A DNA stretch of 64,000 nt. Origin: Dreissena polymorpha (taxonomy: Eukaryota; Mollusca; Bivalvia; Myida; Dreissenidae). The notes under the pieces are model-generated. The model was not told the origin of the DNA. It made no database searches and saw nothing but the letters and a program-made list of their open reading frames with translations. This document shows positions 14,403 through 22,915 of this stretch, piece after piece. The stretch is taken from contig NC_068358.1 of NCBI RefSeq assembly GCF_020536995.1, positions 35,086,924 to 35,150,923 of the forward strand, given 5' to 3'. A program made the position numbers and the translations under genes. The stretch's first letter is position 1; each line of letters starts with the position of its first letter.

Positions 14403-15158
14403 AAACAATTTGTAAACATCTTCTTCTACTAAACCATTGAGCCAATTTCAACTAAATTTCATGTGGAGCATCCCTAGGTCATGGGACAAAAGAATTGTTA
14501 CAAAAAATCTGATCACATAACCAAGATGGCCGCCATGACCATATATGGTAAAAATCTTAAAAAATCTTCTTGTCAGAAACCGCTCATCAGATTTTCAAAA
14601 TTTTTCACAGGGATGACCTTTGAAGGCTCCCCTGAAAAAGTTGTTCAAAGAAATTTGATTCGTCAAAAAACATGGCCGCAGGAGCTCGTTGAACTTTGCA
14701 TGTTTATTCGTTTTTGCCTATTTTGTGAAAACTTTCAAAAAAGCTTCCACATTTTTTGTCCGATCCTTTCCAAATTTGCACAGTGTCTTTATATCAATGA
14801 GGACACGAACCCTACAAAAAATGAGCATTATTGGTCCATGAAGTACAGAATTACCTCCCCTTGAATTGAGAAAATGGTGTTTATGCAATAAAGTCCAAAT
14901 TTTTCATCCAATTCTTTCCAAACTTGTAAGGATTTAGCATGGTTCAAACAAGGGAAACAACTACGGTTTATGCATGTTCTTTTTATTACAGATTTGCCTC
15001 CCTTTAATTCATTCAAAATCTCATTTTACAGCAGAGATTCCAAATCTGACCTGTAAATGAGCCCCATATTTACTGCCAGTGCTAGGTTACCTTTTCCCAT
15101 TTGATCATTCTTAAGTATTGGTCTTGTAATGCTGCTACTGCTACTGCTACTGCTACTG

Positions 15159-15209
<51 letters not shown>

Positions 15210-15251
15210 TTACTACTACTTCTACTACTACTACTACTACTTCTACTACTA

Positions 15252-15285
<34 letters not shown>

Positions 15286-15286
15286 A

Positions 15287-15317
<31 letters not shown>

Positions 15318-15371
15318 TTACTACTTCTACTACTACTACTTTTACCACTACCACTACTACTACTACTACTA

Positions 15372-15459
<88 letters not shown>

Positions 15460-15498
15460 TACTACTACTACTTCTACTACTACTACTACAACTACTAT

Positions 15499-15537
<39 letters not shown>

Positions 15538-18500
15538 ACCACCACCACCACCACCACCACCACCACCACCACCACCACCACCATTCACAGTGACAAAAAA
15601 CGTATTCACACAATGGCTGCTACAACAACTTATAGCCCATATAGGGGGGCATGCATGTTTTACAAACAGCCCTTGTTTCTATGGGATTTTAACCACAACT
15701 GTTCATGTTTATCTCCGACACATATTTTAAGGTCACCTGTCATGAAGTGACACGGTGAGCTTATGTGATCGTGTTATGTCCGGCGTCCGTTGTGCGTGCC
15801 TGCGTGTGTCAGTGCGTCCGTCCGTCAACAATTTGTTTGTGTAGACAGTAGAGGTCACAGTTTGCATCCAATCTTGATGAAATTTGGTCAAAATGTTTAT
15901 CTTGATGAAATCCGGTTTGGGATTGTATTTGGGTCATCTGGGGTCAAAAACAAGGTCACTTGGTCAAATAATAGAACAACCTTCTGTAGACAATAGAGGT
16001 CACAGTTTTCATCCAATCTTTATGAAATTTGGTCAGAATTCTTGATGAAATCTGGGTGGGATTGTATTTGGGTCATCTGGGGTAAAAATCTAGGTCAAAT
16101 AAATAGAAAAACCTTGTGTTGACAATAGAGGTCACAGTTTTCATCCAATATTTATGAACTGTGGTCAGAATGTTTATCTTGATGAAATCTGGATTGGGAT
16201 TGTATTTGGGTCATCTATAGAGTCAGGAACTAGGTCACTAGGTCAAATCATAGAAAAACATTGTGTAGACAATAGAGGTCATAGTTTTCATCTGATCTTA
16301 ATGAGTCAGGTGAGCGATTCAGGGCCATCCTGGCCCTCTTGTCCAGTCACTTGAACCAGCCAATAAGCCTTCGCCATCTCCATGGAAAGCCCCTAAGGAG
16401 CTGACGGAGCCTAAACAGATTGACGGCGGAAAAAGTTATAAGGCCCCGGTACCTGACCCTGCTACCGGTTTGGACCTTTCCAAACTTCCGGTTCCTGACA
16501 TTAGTAAGCTGTCACTTACAATGCCTTCATCATCTACCCATACATCAGTCCCTCTTTCCCTGTTGGAAAATTGGGAGCTGAGAGAACGCCGTTCCATAGG
16601 TCTGGCTAACCAGCTAGATCTCATGGCAGCCACAGCCTTAAACTTGGTTTGGGAGCTCTCTGATTCAATCCCAGAGGAGCTCTGGGCCTTGTTGATACAT
16701 CTTTCACGTACTACGCAGTGTTTATCTCACAATGCTGCGTCGTCTATGTCTGAGATGTTAAGGCTTCGGAGAGACCTCATCCTCTCTTCCTTGCGCAATA
16801 ATTTCCTTTTGGAAACAGGCATAAACTCCCTTCGAACTGCTCCACTAACAGCAGATTCTCTTTTCGGAGAGAGGATACAGTTGGCACTTACTGCTGATCG
16901 TGAAGATCAGATACATGCCTCCTTAGCTAGGAGCAACTCTGGCCAGCGCCCTATGGTTTTTAAGCGCCCTGCTTCTAAGCCCCCAGGAGCCCCACCGGCC
17001 AAGAACGCTAAAAGGGACAGTTTCCCTACTAAGCGTCCGTCTGCTCCACGTCAGCCCACAAATAGGCCTCCTTTTCAGAACAGAACAACTTCCTATCGGA
17101 AGCCTTCTGTAAAACAAAATTGGAGTAAGGGCAAACCCAATGCGGACAAGAAGTCATTTAATCCTTCTTCCGGCAAGGGTGGACCTCCTAAAGGTCAGCC
17201 CTAGGTCATACCCCTTTTTACCGCCACAACCTCTGATGCCGGAGGTACCAGTCGGGGCCAGACTTATGCACTTCGCAAATCGATGGCTCCAAATAACTTC
17301 GGACGCGTAGGTTCATTCTCTTGTCACACAAGGCCTCACTTTTCAATTTGAAAAAAGGCCCCCACTCTCTCGCGTCCCAATAGATCTGGTATCTCCGCAT
17401 CCACAACTTCCAGACTCCATTCTCGGACTCATGGAAAAACAGGCGGTAGAAAGGGTTCACGACCCTTGTTCTCCAGGATTTTACAGTCACCTTTTCCTTG
17501 TTCAAAAAAAAAGCGGCTCCTGGAGACCAGTCATAGACTTAAAAGTGTTCAACACGTTTCTAGTCAAACCTACTTTCAAGATGGAGACTCCTGCCTTCAT
17601 TCGGCGCTCCATCAAACCCATGCAATGGGGGGTTTCCTTGGACCTGGAAGATGCATACTTCCATGTTCCTATCCATCCCATATACCGGAAGTACCTGCGC
17701 TTCTCCTTTCGAGGCCAGGTCTACCAGTTTCGGGTGATGCCCTTTGGATTGGCCACAGCTCCTCGAGTTTTCACCAAACTCATGGCGGCAGTGAGCGCAC
17801 ACCTCCGATTACACGGGGTTCAACTGCTTCAGTATTTCAACGATTGGCTCTTACACCAGCTTGATCATCAACTGCTTCTGCTACACCTAGAGTTCTCTTG
17901 GAAGGAGCTCCTCTCTTTAGGACTCCTTCTCAATGTAGCCAAGTCAGACCTCATTCCCTCTCAGGATTTCATATTCGTGGGAATTAATTTTCTGACCCAC
18001 GTCAATCGGGTCAGGGTCTCACCGCAACGTGTATCAGACCTCCTTTTGAAGGTCAGATGGGTGCTGTCCCAATGTCATATCACAGCTCAAGATTTCCTCT
18101 CACTCAACGGTATCCTGAGCTCTGTAGCAGACTTCGTGCAGTTGGGACGTCTCTTCCTACGTCCTCTTCAGCACTATCTCTCAGCTCGATGGAAATGGTC
18201 TCCAGACAATCTGCTTACACAGATTCCCATCCTTCCGTCTTTAGTCCCACACCTTCAATGGTGGCTAGACGAGGAGATCCTGTTGGCAGGAGTAACGCTT
18301 CTTCCCCCGCAACCGTCTTTACATCTCATAACGGATGCGAGCATGGAAGGTTGGGGCGCTCACCTGGAACCCCGCAGCCTGACATTATCAGGATTGTGGT
18401 CTCCTCAGGAGTCTCTCCTGCACATAAACAATCTCGAAATGCGAGCAGTCTTTCTAGCTGTTTCTCAATTCCAATCACATCTTCGGGACTCCTGTGTGAT

Positions 18501-21500
18501 GGTATCGACAGACAACACATCAGTCGTGGCTTACATCCAGAAACAGGGCGGGACACACTCTCACTCCCTGTATCTGGAAACAATGAAATTACTTGTTCTT
18601 TGCAAGAGCCTAAACGTCTCTCTCTTGTCCAAACACATACCAGGTCGTCTCAACGCCCTGGCGGACGGTTTGTCTCGCAAACACCAGTTACTTCCATCGG
18701 AGTGGACACATCAGGAAGTGGCCAATCAGATATTCCTCACATTCGGTTATCCACTGGTCGACCTGTTTGCGACCAGAGACAACCACAGACTTCCTCTGTA
18801 TGTGAGTCCAGTGTACGAACCAGCAGCGTGGGCGGTAGACGCGCTTTCGTTCGATTGGGATCAACTGGGCGCTTACGCTTATCCCCCACCCATTCTAATT
18901 CCCCAAATCTTAGGGAAAATCAGGGTGAGCTCTTGCCGGATCCTCCTGATAGCCCCTTGGTGGCCCAGGAGATCCTGGTTCAACGACCTTCTCGGTCTCC
19001 TGTGCGAATTTCCCAGGGAACTCCCGCACAGGTCAGATCTCCTATCTCAGAGAGGCAGAATTCACATGGATCCAGACATGTTCCACTTACACGTCTGGCC
19101 GTTATCAGGCAATCCCTGCAGAAGAAACGCTTTTCTGTCAGGGCTTCAACGCTCGTTGCCTCTGCGAGGAGAAGTCCACCAGAGCAGTCTATGATGCTCG
19201 CTGGAAATTCTTCTCTAATTGGTGTGTTCGAGGGAAAATTGATCCCCTCAATCCCTCTGCTAGACGCATAGCGGATTTTCTAATCTATCTCTTTGATGAT
19301 AAGAAACTTTCTCTTAGCTCCATCAAAGGATACAGATCTGTGCTTTCGCATACCTTGGCTTTTCGTTAGTCATCACTAGTCTGTGCTGACCCAGCCATTT
19401 CGGAACTGATCCGAGCCATGGAACTTAAACGTCCTGTGTCTCGTTCTCTTACCCCCAAATGGGATTTGGCTTGTGTTCTTGGATCGCTTATTAAAGCTCC
19501 CTATGAACCCCTTAATCAGGCTTCTTTACAGTTCCTAACCTGGAAGACCGTTTTCCTTCTTACCATGGCTTCATCCAAACGTAGAAGTGAAATTCATGCT
19601 CTTTCTATCGAAGAAAGCCATCTTCGTTTTGATTCCTCCGATGGCTCTGTCACCTTGTTGTGTCAGCCAGGATTCCTTGCTAAAAATCAACTCCCCTCAA
19701 TGGCTTCTAAACCCTTCAAGGTCCCAAGTCTTTCTAGAACTTGTGGTAATGAAGATGAAGATAGACTCCTCTGCCCTGTCAGGTCTTTGAAGTTCTATCT
19801 TAGTAGAGTTAAGTCTATTCGAGGTTCTCGCAAGAGACTCTTTCCCATAAAGGGGGGGGGGGGGGCGATGTGTCTGCGGCTTCTATTTCCCGTTGGGTAG
19901 CCTCAACTATAAAAAGGGCTTACTCTTCTCTTTCTTCAAGGGATTCATCCCTTTTTAAGATTGGACCGCATGAATTACGAGCAATGTCGGCTTCGTGGGC
20001 ATATATTAATCATACCCCACTCTCTGACGTGCTTCAAGCTGCTTTCTGGAGGAATCAGACTACTTTTTCATCTTTTTATCTTCGTTCTCTTGAGTGCCAA
20101 CAGGACAACTTGTATTTGTTGGGCCCCCTTGTGGTTGCACAAACGTTAGTATCTTCTACGGCATAGGTATATTACGCTTATCCGTGAATTAAGTTAATAC
20201 CGTAATAACGAAGATTAGCTGAGAACCCGAGATATGGGTTCCGCTGTGATGGGGAGATTTTCGCGAACCTTCCCGCCTCAGCTGCAAATTCAGCATATGA
20301 TATCAGGTAACATAATTAAGCTATTAAAACAAATTTTTCTAGTAAAATTCATTTTAATTAGTAATTACTTACCTGATAACGGTAAGTCCCACCTCCCACC
20401 CCGCTCTTCGTCTAATATTTCATATTTTTTATTGGAATAAGAGTGGATTCTGGGTAATGTCCCGTTTCGGTTGTACGGCTACACGGCACTATGTGACCGC
20501 TCTGACCTACCTGACGGGTTTCTAAAAAGTGTGGGATTCCTCGGACGAAAAATTGCGGATAAATTACGATCCTATCGGAATAAGTAAGCATATGATATCA
20601 GGTAAGTAATTACTAATTAAAATGAATTTTACTAGAAAAATTTGTTTTACAATCTTAAGTATCTTTAGACAATTAGTAAATCTCGCCGGTATGTAATTGA
20701 TTTTAATACAGAGTACAGAAAAGGTTCTGAAACAGATCTTTTTGTTATAGTTCCTTTACATATGTTTTTTTTTGTTGTTTATCATTTATTTTGGATTTTG
20801 AAATATTTTTATATATTTTTTGCTGTTGTTTTTTTGTCTCCACAAGTACAAAATATGACTGATGTGTAGCTGATTTCAATGTAGACTGCTTAAATGGACC
20901 GAAAACAGCTCCTGTTGTTGTTTTGTTCACTGTCCTTTAAATCATTAATATGTATCTGGCATCGTTTTTTTTAATCTGATTTATTTTTCTTGTCACAAAC
21001 ACAATTGTGTAGTTGTTTTATCAAAGTATTTCTAAATTGGCATGTCCGGCTGTTTTGTGTAATGTCTTATATATAACTTTCAAACTCGTTAACTTTAACT
21101 TGATATTATACTTCTATGATTTGTATCATCTGAGTAGCTGATTTAATTCTTTAGATCATCTTCTGACCCCCCTCTCCAAATTAAATGTAATAGTTTTTCT
21201 CCTAGTGTAGTTAATTAATGTTTGCTAACTGGTTGTCATAATACATGAATGTTCATAGTATTATGTGACCTGTTCAACATTATTGAGACCTATTCTGTTC
21301 TGTAGTAAATGCTCATCATTTATATGAAGATTCTATTATTGCATTCAACTTATTGGTAGCTTTCCAATGCTTTTTGGTGGGATGTGGTCTTAAACTTCAT
21401 TTTTAGAGGGAACATTCTTCCATTTTAGTATTTTGGGGAAAAGTTTAAGGTAGGAGAATGAATAATGCTGAGCTAGTGATATCAGTTTAAGGAGAAAACT

Positions 21501-22253
21501 GCATGATCTAAAAGAATTCTTTTGAAGCATTGCTGCATTATAAAGGCTACAACTATAGAAGGAGCAAAGCCCTGACTTTCTATGTTATGCCTTTAGGTGG
21601 TGAGAAGCACACAGGTGGTGGCCGGGAGTCTGGTAGTGATTCTTGGAAACAGTACATGCGTCGCTCAACATGGTCAGTAGTGAACATTTATTGGATGCAA
21701 TACATATTGCGGTTTTGCTTTAAAAATATATTAAAGTTCATCATCTAAGTTGATTTATTAAAACTATGTACTCACAACTATTGTCAAATACAGTCATGCA
21801 TGAAAAGTAAATGCAAAATTTATAAGCTGTCAGTTAATTCTTAAGAAGTTTTTTTGCTCATTTAATGTTCATATCATTATTACATTTATTTCATTTTCAT
21901 ATAAAATTTGCAATACTGTTAAGGTTTTTAATAGCCCATTACATGTACATAAACATAGACCATTACTTAAGGTAGTTGTCAGTGTAAAACTTTGTTTTAG
22001 CTTCACTATTTACATAATAGTCCAAGCTACCACTCTACAGTTTTCCAACTTCAAATATGTCGTTGTTATATTAAGTAACTAAAGCACAATTAACATTATA
22101 TGATCAAAGCAAAATAATACTTGTCATGGAGCATTGTCATGCCACAGCTCATGTGACATTATCTGCAAGTATTCCATATATCTGTTTATTTATTTCAGTA
22201 CCATCAACTATAGCAAGGAGCTGCCTTTGGCCCAAGGAATCAAGTTTGAATGA
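585..22253 (+). CDS. ALDH7A1: ALDH7A1 (antiquitin), C-terminal seven coding exons, 5' part outside window
   Basis: Alpha-aminoadipic semialdehyde / betaine aldehyde dehydrogenase, an NAD-dependent enzyme of lysine breakdown and osmolyte synthesis found in cytosol and mitochondria. Exons are 585-669, 5727-5833, 6062-6178, 6843-6940, 11508-11581, 21597-21672 and 22199-22253. They sum to 612 nt, which is 203 residues plus TGA, with phases that agree at every junction. The product follows the human C-terminus closely: [97 protein letters not shown]. The Glu of TETFVP corresponds to the conserved NAD-ribose-binding Glu of ALDHs. The catalytic Cys exon must lie upstream. No coding damage is seen. 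Introns are large and full of repeats. Confidence 0.97.
798..864. repeat. Hairpin repeat (MITE-like), copy 1
   Basis: A near-perfect hairpin. The left arm GCAAACAGCATAAAA...CTGCGAG pairs with the right arm CTCGCAG...TTTTATGCTGTTTGC across a 3-base loop. Flanking sequence around 760-905 (AAGGCTTCATTTCCAACC and so on) recurs, reversed, with the related copy at 43236-43335, so the repeat unit is longer than the hairpin. Confidence 0.7.
1018..1268 (+). repeat. Minisatellite, 55-60 bp unit, about 4.5 copies
   Basis: Units begin GCATCACACA and contain GGGTCAGTACC and CGCCCAATATTATTTTACTG. Starts are near 1019, 1079, 1134, 1191 and 1244. It lies in an ALDH7A1 intron. Confidence 0.8.
1283..1655 (+). 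repeat. Dispersed repeat (AACCAGGTTTTCCGAAGGAA family), copy 1
   Basis: Begins AACCAGGTTTTCCGAAGGAA near 1291 and contains two ~140 bp tandem units with CATTTGGCACATTTGTTCACC and CAAGGTCAAGGTC. The same family recurs at about 61920-62470 inside the hAT-type element. Non-coding; short open frames here are accidental. Confidence 0.75.
2224..2930 (+). repeat. Dispersed repeat with four ~150 bp tandem units (TGGCATGCATGTGTATCTCA family)
   Basis: The head is a short inverted repeat (TGTCCCCCCACTATAG / TAGTGGGGGACA). It is followed by about four units carrying GCAACTTGATATTTGGCATG, GAGCTGCACATTTTGAGTGG and AAAGGTCAAGGTCA. The last unit is degenerate. Related copies lie at about 59368-59640 (plus), 61340-61800 (minus) and 63204-63720 (minus). 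The rest of this intron between repeats shows nothing recognisable. Confidence 0.8.
3331..4070 (+). repeat. AGCTCACCTG-headed repeat, copy 1
   Basis: Starts with the palindromic head AGCTCACCTG...CAGGTGAGCT, then TTGTGACCGGTCTTTGTC and GTCCGTCTGTCTG. It is followed by ~140 bp tandem modules carrying CATGAAACTTGGTCA, GAAAAACATGGCTGCCAGTG and CACTCTAGAAGTCACATTT. Open frames on both strands are shadows of this repeat. Confidence 0.85.
4226..5570 (+). repeat. AGCTCACCTG-headed repeat, copies 2 and 3 in tandem
   Basis: One head lies at about 4230 and a second, more diverged, at about 5228. The block closes near 5535-5570 with the family tail TCAGGTGAGCGAACTAGGGC and CATCTTGGCC. Same modules as the copy at 3331. 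Confidence 0.8.
5727..5833 (+). CDS. ALDH7A1: ALDH7A1 exon B, with duplicated splice donor
   Basis: Encodes [20 protein letters not shown] through IECGGK. Acceptor TTGCAG, donor GTAAAA at 5834. The last 17 bases of the exon and the first 16 of the intron are part of a 33 bp exact tandem duplication (5817-5849 and 5850-5882), so a second identical donor stands at 5867. Confidence 0.95.
6062..6178 (+). CDS. ALDH7A1: ALDH7A1 exon C
   Basis: 39 codons in phase 0, from [14 protein letters not shown] to YILKFQ. Contains HTETFVP, the conserved Glu of the NAD-binding site. Donor GTTTGA at 6179. Confidence 0.95.
6843..6940 (+). CDS. ALDH7A1: ALDH7A1 exon D
   Basis: Encodes [20 protein letters not shown] and then [13 protein letters not shown]. 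Acceptor ATGCAG, donor GTACGT at 6941. Ends in phase 2. Confidence 0.95.
7015..7173 (+). repeat. Partial MITE (TIR family of 46893-47147), interrupted
   Basis: Carries GGCTTATCAGGGCTGACACT, TTTCTGCTTTTATGA, AAATCCAGTTTAGGCAGGAA and GCTAATCTGGGATGACTTT, matching the inner part and 3' TIR of the complete element at 46893. It is cut at 7174 by the next AGCTCACCTG repeat. Confidence 0.7.
7174..9775 (+). repeat. AGCTCACCTG-headed repeat containing a second repeat with a 12-unit array
   Basis: Head at 7180 and tail TCAGGTGAGCGAACCAGGGC near 9737-9760. Its middle is interrupted by a different repeat beginning about 7885 (CCCCCCCCTTTCGAAGAAGA), which holds the tandem array described separately. The AGCTCACCTG repeat resumes at about 9647 with AATGATGAAACTTGACCAGG. 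Confidence 0.8.
7955..9650 (+). repeat. Tandem array, about 12 units of 138-148 bp, rich in AGGTCA half-sites
   Basis: Each unit has GGATGATAACTCAAGAACGC, CCTAGGATCATGAAACTTCA, TGATCATGACTCGCAGATGA, CCCCTATTGATTTTCAGGTC, and an ACTAGGTCAAAGGTCAAGGT-type segment. Units start near 7962, 8106, 8252, 8398, 8536, 8684, 8828, 8966, 9105, 9243, 9389 and 9567. AGGTCAAAGGTCA is the textbook DR1 nuclear-receptor site, and TCAAGGTCA the extended half-site. Whether any protein uses these is unknown. Confidence 0.8.
9983..11445 (+). repeat. AGCTCACCTG-headed repeat, further tandem copies
   Basis: Heads lie at about 9986 (AACTCACCTGAATGCTCAGG) and 10922, with the tail near 11405-11440 (TCAGGTGAGCGAACTAGAGC). 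Same module set as the copies at 3331 and 7174. It ends 60 bp before ALDH7A1 exon E. Confidence 0.8.
11508..11581 (+). CDS. ALDH7A1: ALDH7A1 exon E
   Basis: Encodes [20 protein letters not shown] and GGAFG. Acceptor TCTTCAG, donor GTAAGG at 11582. The next intron is about 10 kb and holds the DIRS element. Confidence 0.95.
11582..12083. other. ALDH7A1 intron, no recognisable element
   Basis: AT-rich intronic sequence between exon E and the DIRS element. I see no repeat, gene or site in it. Confidence 0.6.
12084..12300 (+). repeat. DIRS left inverted terminal repeat
   Basis: Contains CCTGATATCATATGCTTACT, CCGATAGGATCGTAATTTAT and GGGACATTACCCAGAAT. The reverse complement of each is found at the right end. 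Confidence 0.85.
12500..14100 (+). other. DIRS gag-like region, 5' part
   Basis: Region upstream of the nested insertion. It carries an Arg/Ser-rich basic stretch (about 13240-13600) as in DIRS gag-like proteins. It also contains two ~150 bp near-identical tandem copies (about 12637-12783 and 12796-12945) and a dense ACCGGTC repeat array (12945-13200). The family continues after the insertion. Fossil; not functional as it stands. Confidence 0.6.
12945..13205 (+). repeat. ACCGGTC-rich tandem array
   Basis: Variants of GACCGGTCCGGTCACCGGTC and ATGCTGTGACCGGTC are repeated with a unit of about 60 bp. The core ACCGGT is self-complementary, so the whole stretch can form many alternative short hairpins. 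Composition is far more GC-rich than the flanks. Confidence 0.85.
14301..16341 (+). repeat. AGCTCACCTG-family repeat pair with microsatellite, inserted into the DIRS element
   Basis: Begins TTTTTAGCTCACCTGAGCGA and ends with the family tail TCAGGTGAGCGATTCAGGGC and CATCCTGGCCCTCTTG. A first block at 14301-15100 has GTCCGTCCGTCC and a CTGT run. Then come the TAC/CCA microsatellites, and a second block (15731-16341) of ~145 bp modules with GTAGACAATAGAGGTCACAG. DIRS sequence continues on both sides, so this arrived after the DIRS element. Confidence 0.8.
15129..15583 (+). repeat. (TAC)n and (CCA)n microsatellites
   Basis: Starts with GCTACT repeats, continues as (ACT)n with occasional TTC and CAC variants to about 15537, then pure (CCA)n to 15583. 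Long open frames of Thr, Leu, Ser, Val or Gly across it on both strands are artefacts of the 3 bp period. Confidence 0.97.
16342..17204 (+). other. DIRS gag-like region, 3' part
   Basis: Downstream of the nested insertion the element resumes with a segment encoding an alpha-helical gag-like domain and a basic Pro/Lys/Arg-rich tail near 16950-17200 ([19 protein letters not shown]). No zinc knuckle is evident. Fossil part of the DIRS element. Confidence 0.6.
17430..18780 (+). other. DIRS reverse transcriptase and RNase H region
   Basis: The reverse transcriptase shows [31 protein letters not shown] and [17 protein letters not shown]. The RNase H part shows [34 protein letters not shown] and [15 protein letters not shown]. 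This RT-RH arrangement and these motifs are those of DIRS elements. Part of a broken element. Confidence 0.9.
19200..20165 (+). other. DIRS tyrosine recombinase region
   Basis: Shows the DIRS recombinase signatures [20 protein letters not shown], then [11 protein letters not shown], then a [12 protein letters not shown] segment near the end. Part of a broken element. Confidence 0.85.
20290..20380 (+). repeat. DIRS internal complementary region
   Basis: The first half (GCATATGATATCAGGTAACA through AGCTATTAAAAC) is the complement of the left terminus. The second half (AAATTTTTCTAGTAAAATTC through TTACCTGATA) is the complement of the right terminus. In DIRS1 this region is thought to template joining of the two ends of the cDNA. 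Confidence 0.85.
20435..20648 (+). repeat. DIRS right inverted terminal repeat
   Basis: Contains ATTCTGGGTAATGTCCCGTT, AAATTACGATCCTATCGGAA and AAGCATATGATATCAGGTAA, the reverse complement of the left repeat, plus an extra right-end extension also present in the internal complementary region. Confidence 0.85.
20649..21596. other. ALDH7A1 intron, no recognisable element
   Basis: AT- and T-rich intronic sequence. I see no gene, repeat or site here. Confidence 0.6.
21597..21672 (+). CDS. ALDH7A1: ALDH7A1 exon F
   Basis: Encodes [20 protein letters not shown] and MRRST, the most conserved C-terminal motif of the family. Acceptor CTTTAG, donor GTCAGT at 21673. Confidence 0.95.
22199..22253 (+). 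CDS. ALDH7A1: ALDH7A1 terminal coding exon
   Basis: Completes the split Cys codon and encodes [17 protein letters not shown], then TGA at 22251-22253. Acceptor TATTTCAG. Confidence 0.95.
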
Positions 22254-22915
22254 GTGGTCTTGAAAGCAAGAAAGTTGCATAAAATCTGTGATGTACAAAG
22301 GGTTATGACTCTCAATTTTACATATGAAATATGTACACTTACAATGTTTAATGTTTTTATTTTCAACTTTTTTATGTATTTGTGTTTAAGGAGTGGATTC
22401 ATTTCACATTGAATCAGTATTAAGCATGTTGATGTTAAACTGATTTAGACAAGGATTTTCACCCCATTGTTTAAGACTAGTGTTAAGAAAATGTCATTAG
22501 TGCGTACTAAAGCATTGAACTATTTAAATACTCATTAAGACCATATAGTGGTTGTTGTTTTTGTGCTTAAGCAGTGTATTATTCTTTGATAATTATGTAC
22601 TTAATGAATATGGAGTAGGTTTATTTTTTCCTCAATATGTTACCCAGCTGGTGTTATCAATTTGAATATTTGCCTAATTTGAATCATTGATATACTTTGT
22701 GTTATAAATTGTGGTGCTTATCTTAATGACTTCTAAGTTACTTTGATCATTGTTTTCGTGTTTATAACCTTTGAAAACTGGTGTTTGTGAATATTGACAT
22801 CCTAACTGTTTGTTTGCTATGATGTGATACTATTTGAAGTGCTTTTTGATCTGACAAAAAATGTGCATAATTACTTGTGCGTTTTACTTGTAAATAAATG
22901 AACCAATATTTATTA
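22254..22915 (+). other. ALDH7A1: ALDH7A1 3' UTR with poly(A) signal
   Basis: AT-rich and repeat-free, directly downstream of the stop. A canonical AATAAA lies at 22893-22898, followed by GT-rich sequence, so cleavage near 22915 is likely. The exact cleavage site is inferred. Confidence 0.65.

Larger units (their letters stand above)
12084..20648 (+). mobile_element. DIRS-type tyrosine-recombinase retroelement in an ALDH7A1 intron, broken fossil
   Basis: The element has inverted terminal repeats (about 12084-12300 and 20435-20648) that remain very similar, and an internal complementary region just inside the right repeat that matches both ends, which is the DIRS hallmark. In order it carries an SR-rich gag-like region, reverse transcriptase plus RNase H, and a tyrosine recombinase. 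No LTR or DDE integrase is present, as expected for DIRS. It lies in the same orientation as ALDH7A1. The copy is broken in several places (roughly three to five) and interrupted by a 2 kb repeat, about 14301-16341. The close match of its ends suggests it is fairly young. Without the insertion it would be about 6.5 kb. Confidence 0.9.

Noticed and set aside
15026-15730. Long open frames of Ser, Val, Thr or Leu on both strands
   Set aside because: They are the translation of the (ACT)n/(CCA)n microsatellite, open in all frames because the unit is 3 bp.
18057-19271. 404-codon frame overlapping the DIRS RT/RNase H in another frame
   Set aside because: A shadow of the RT/RNase H frame; Ser/Arg-rich, no domain.
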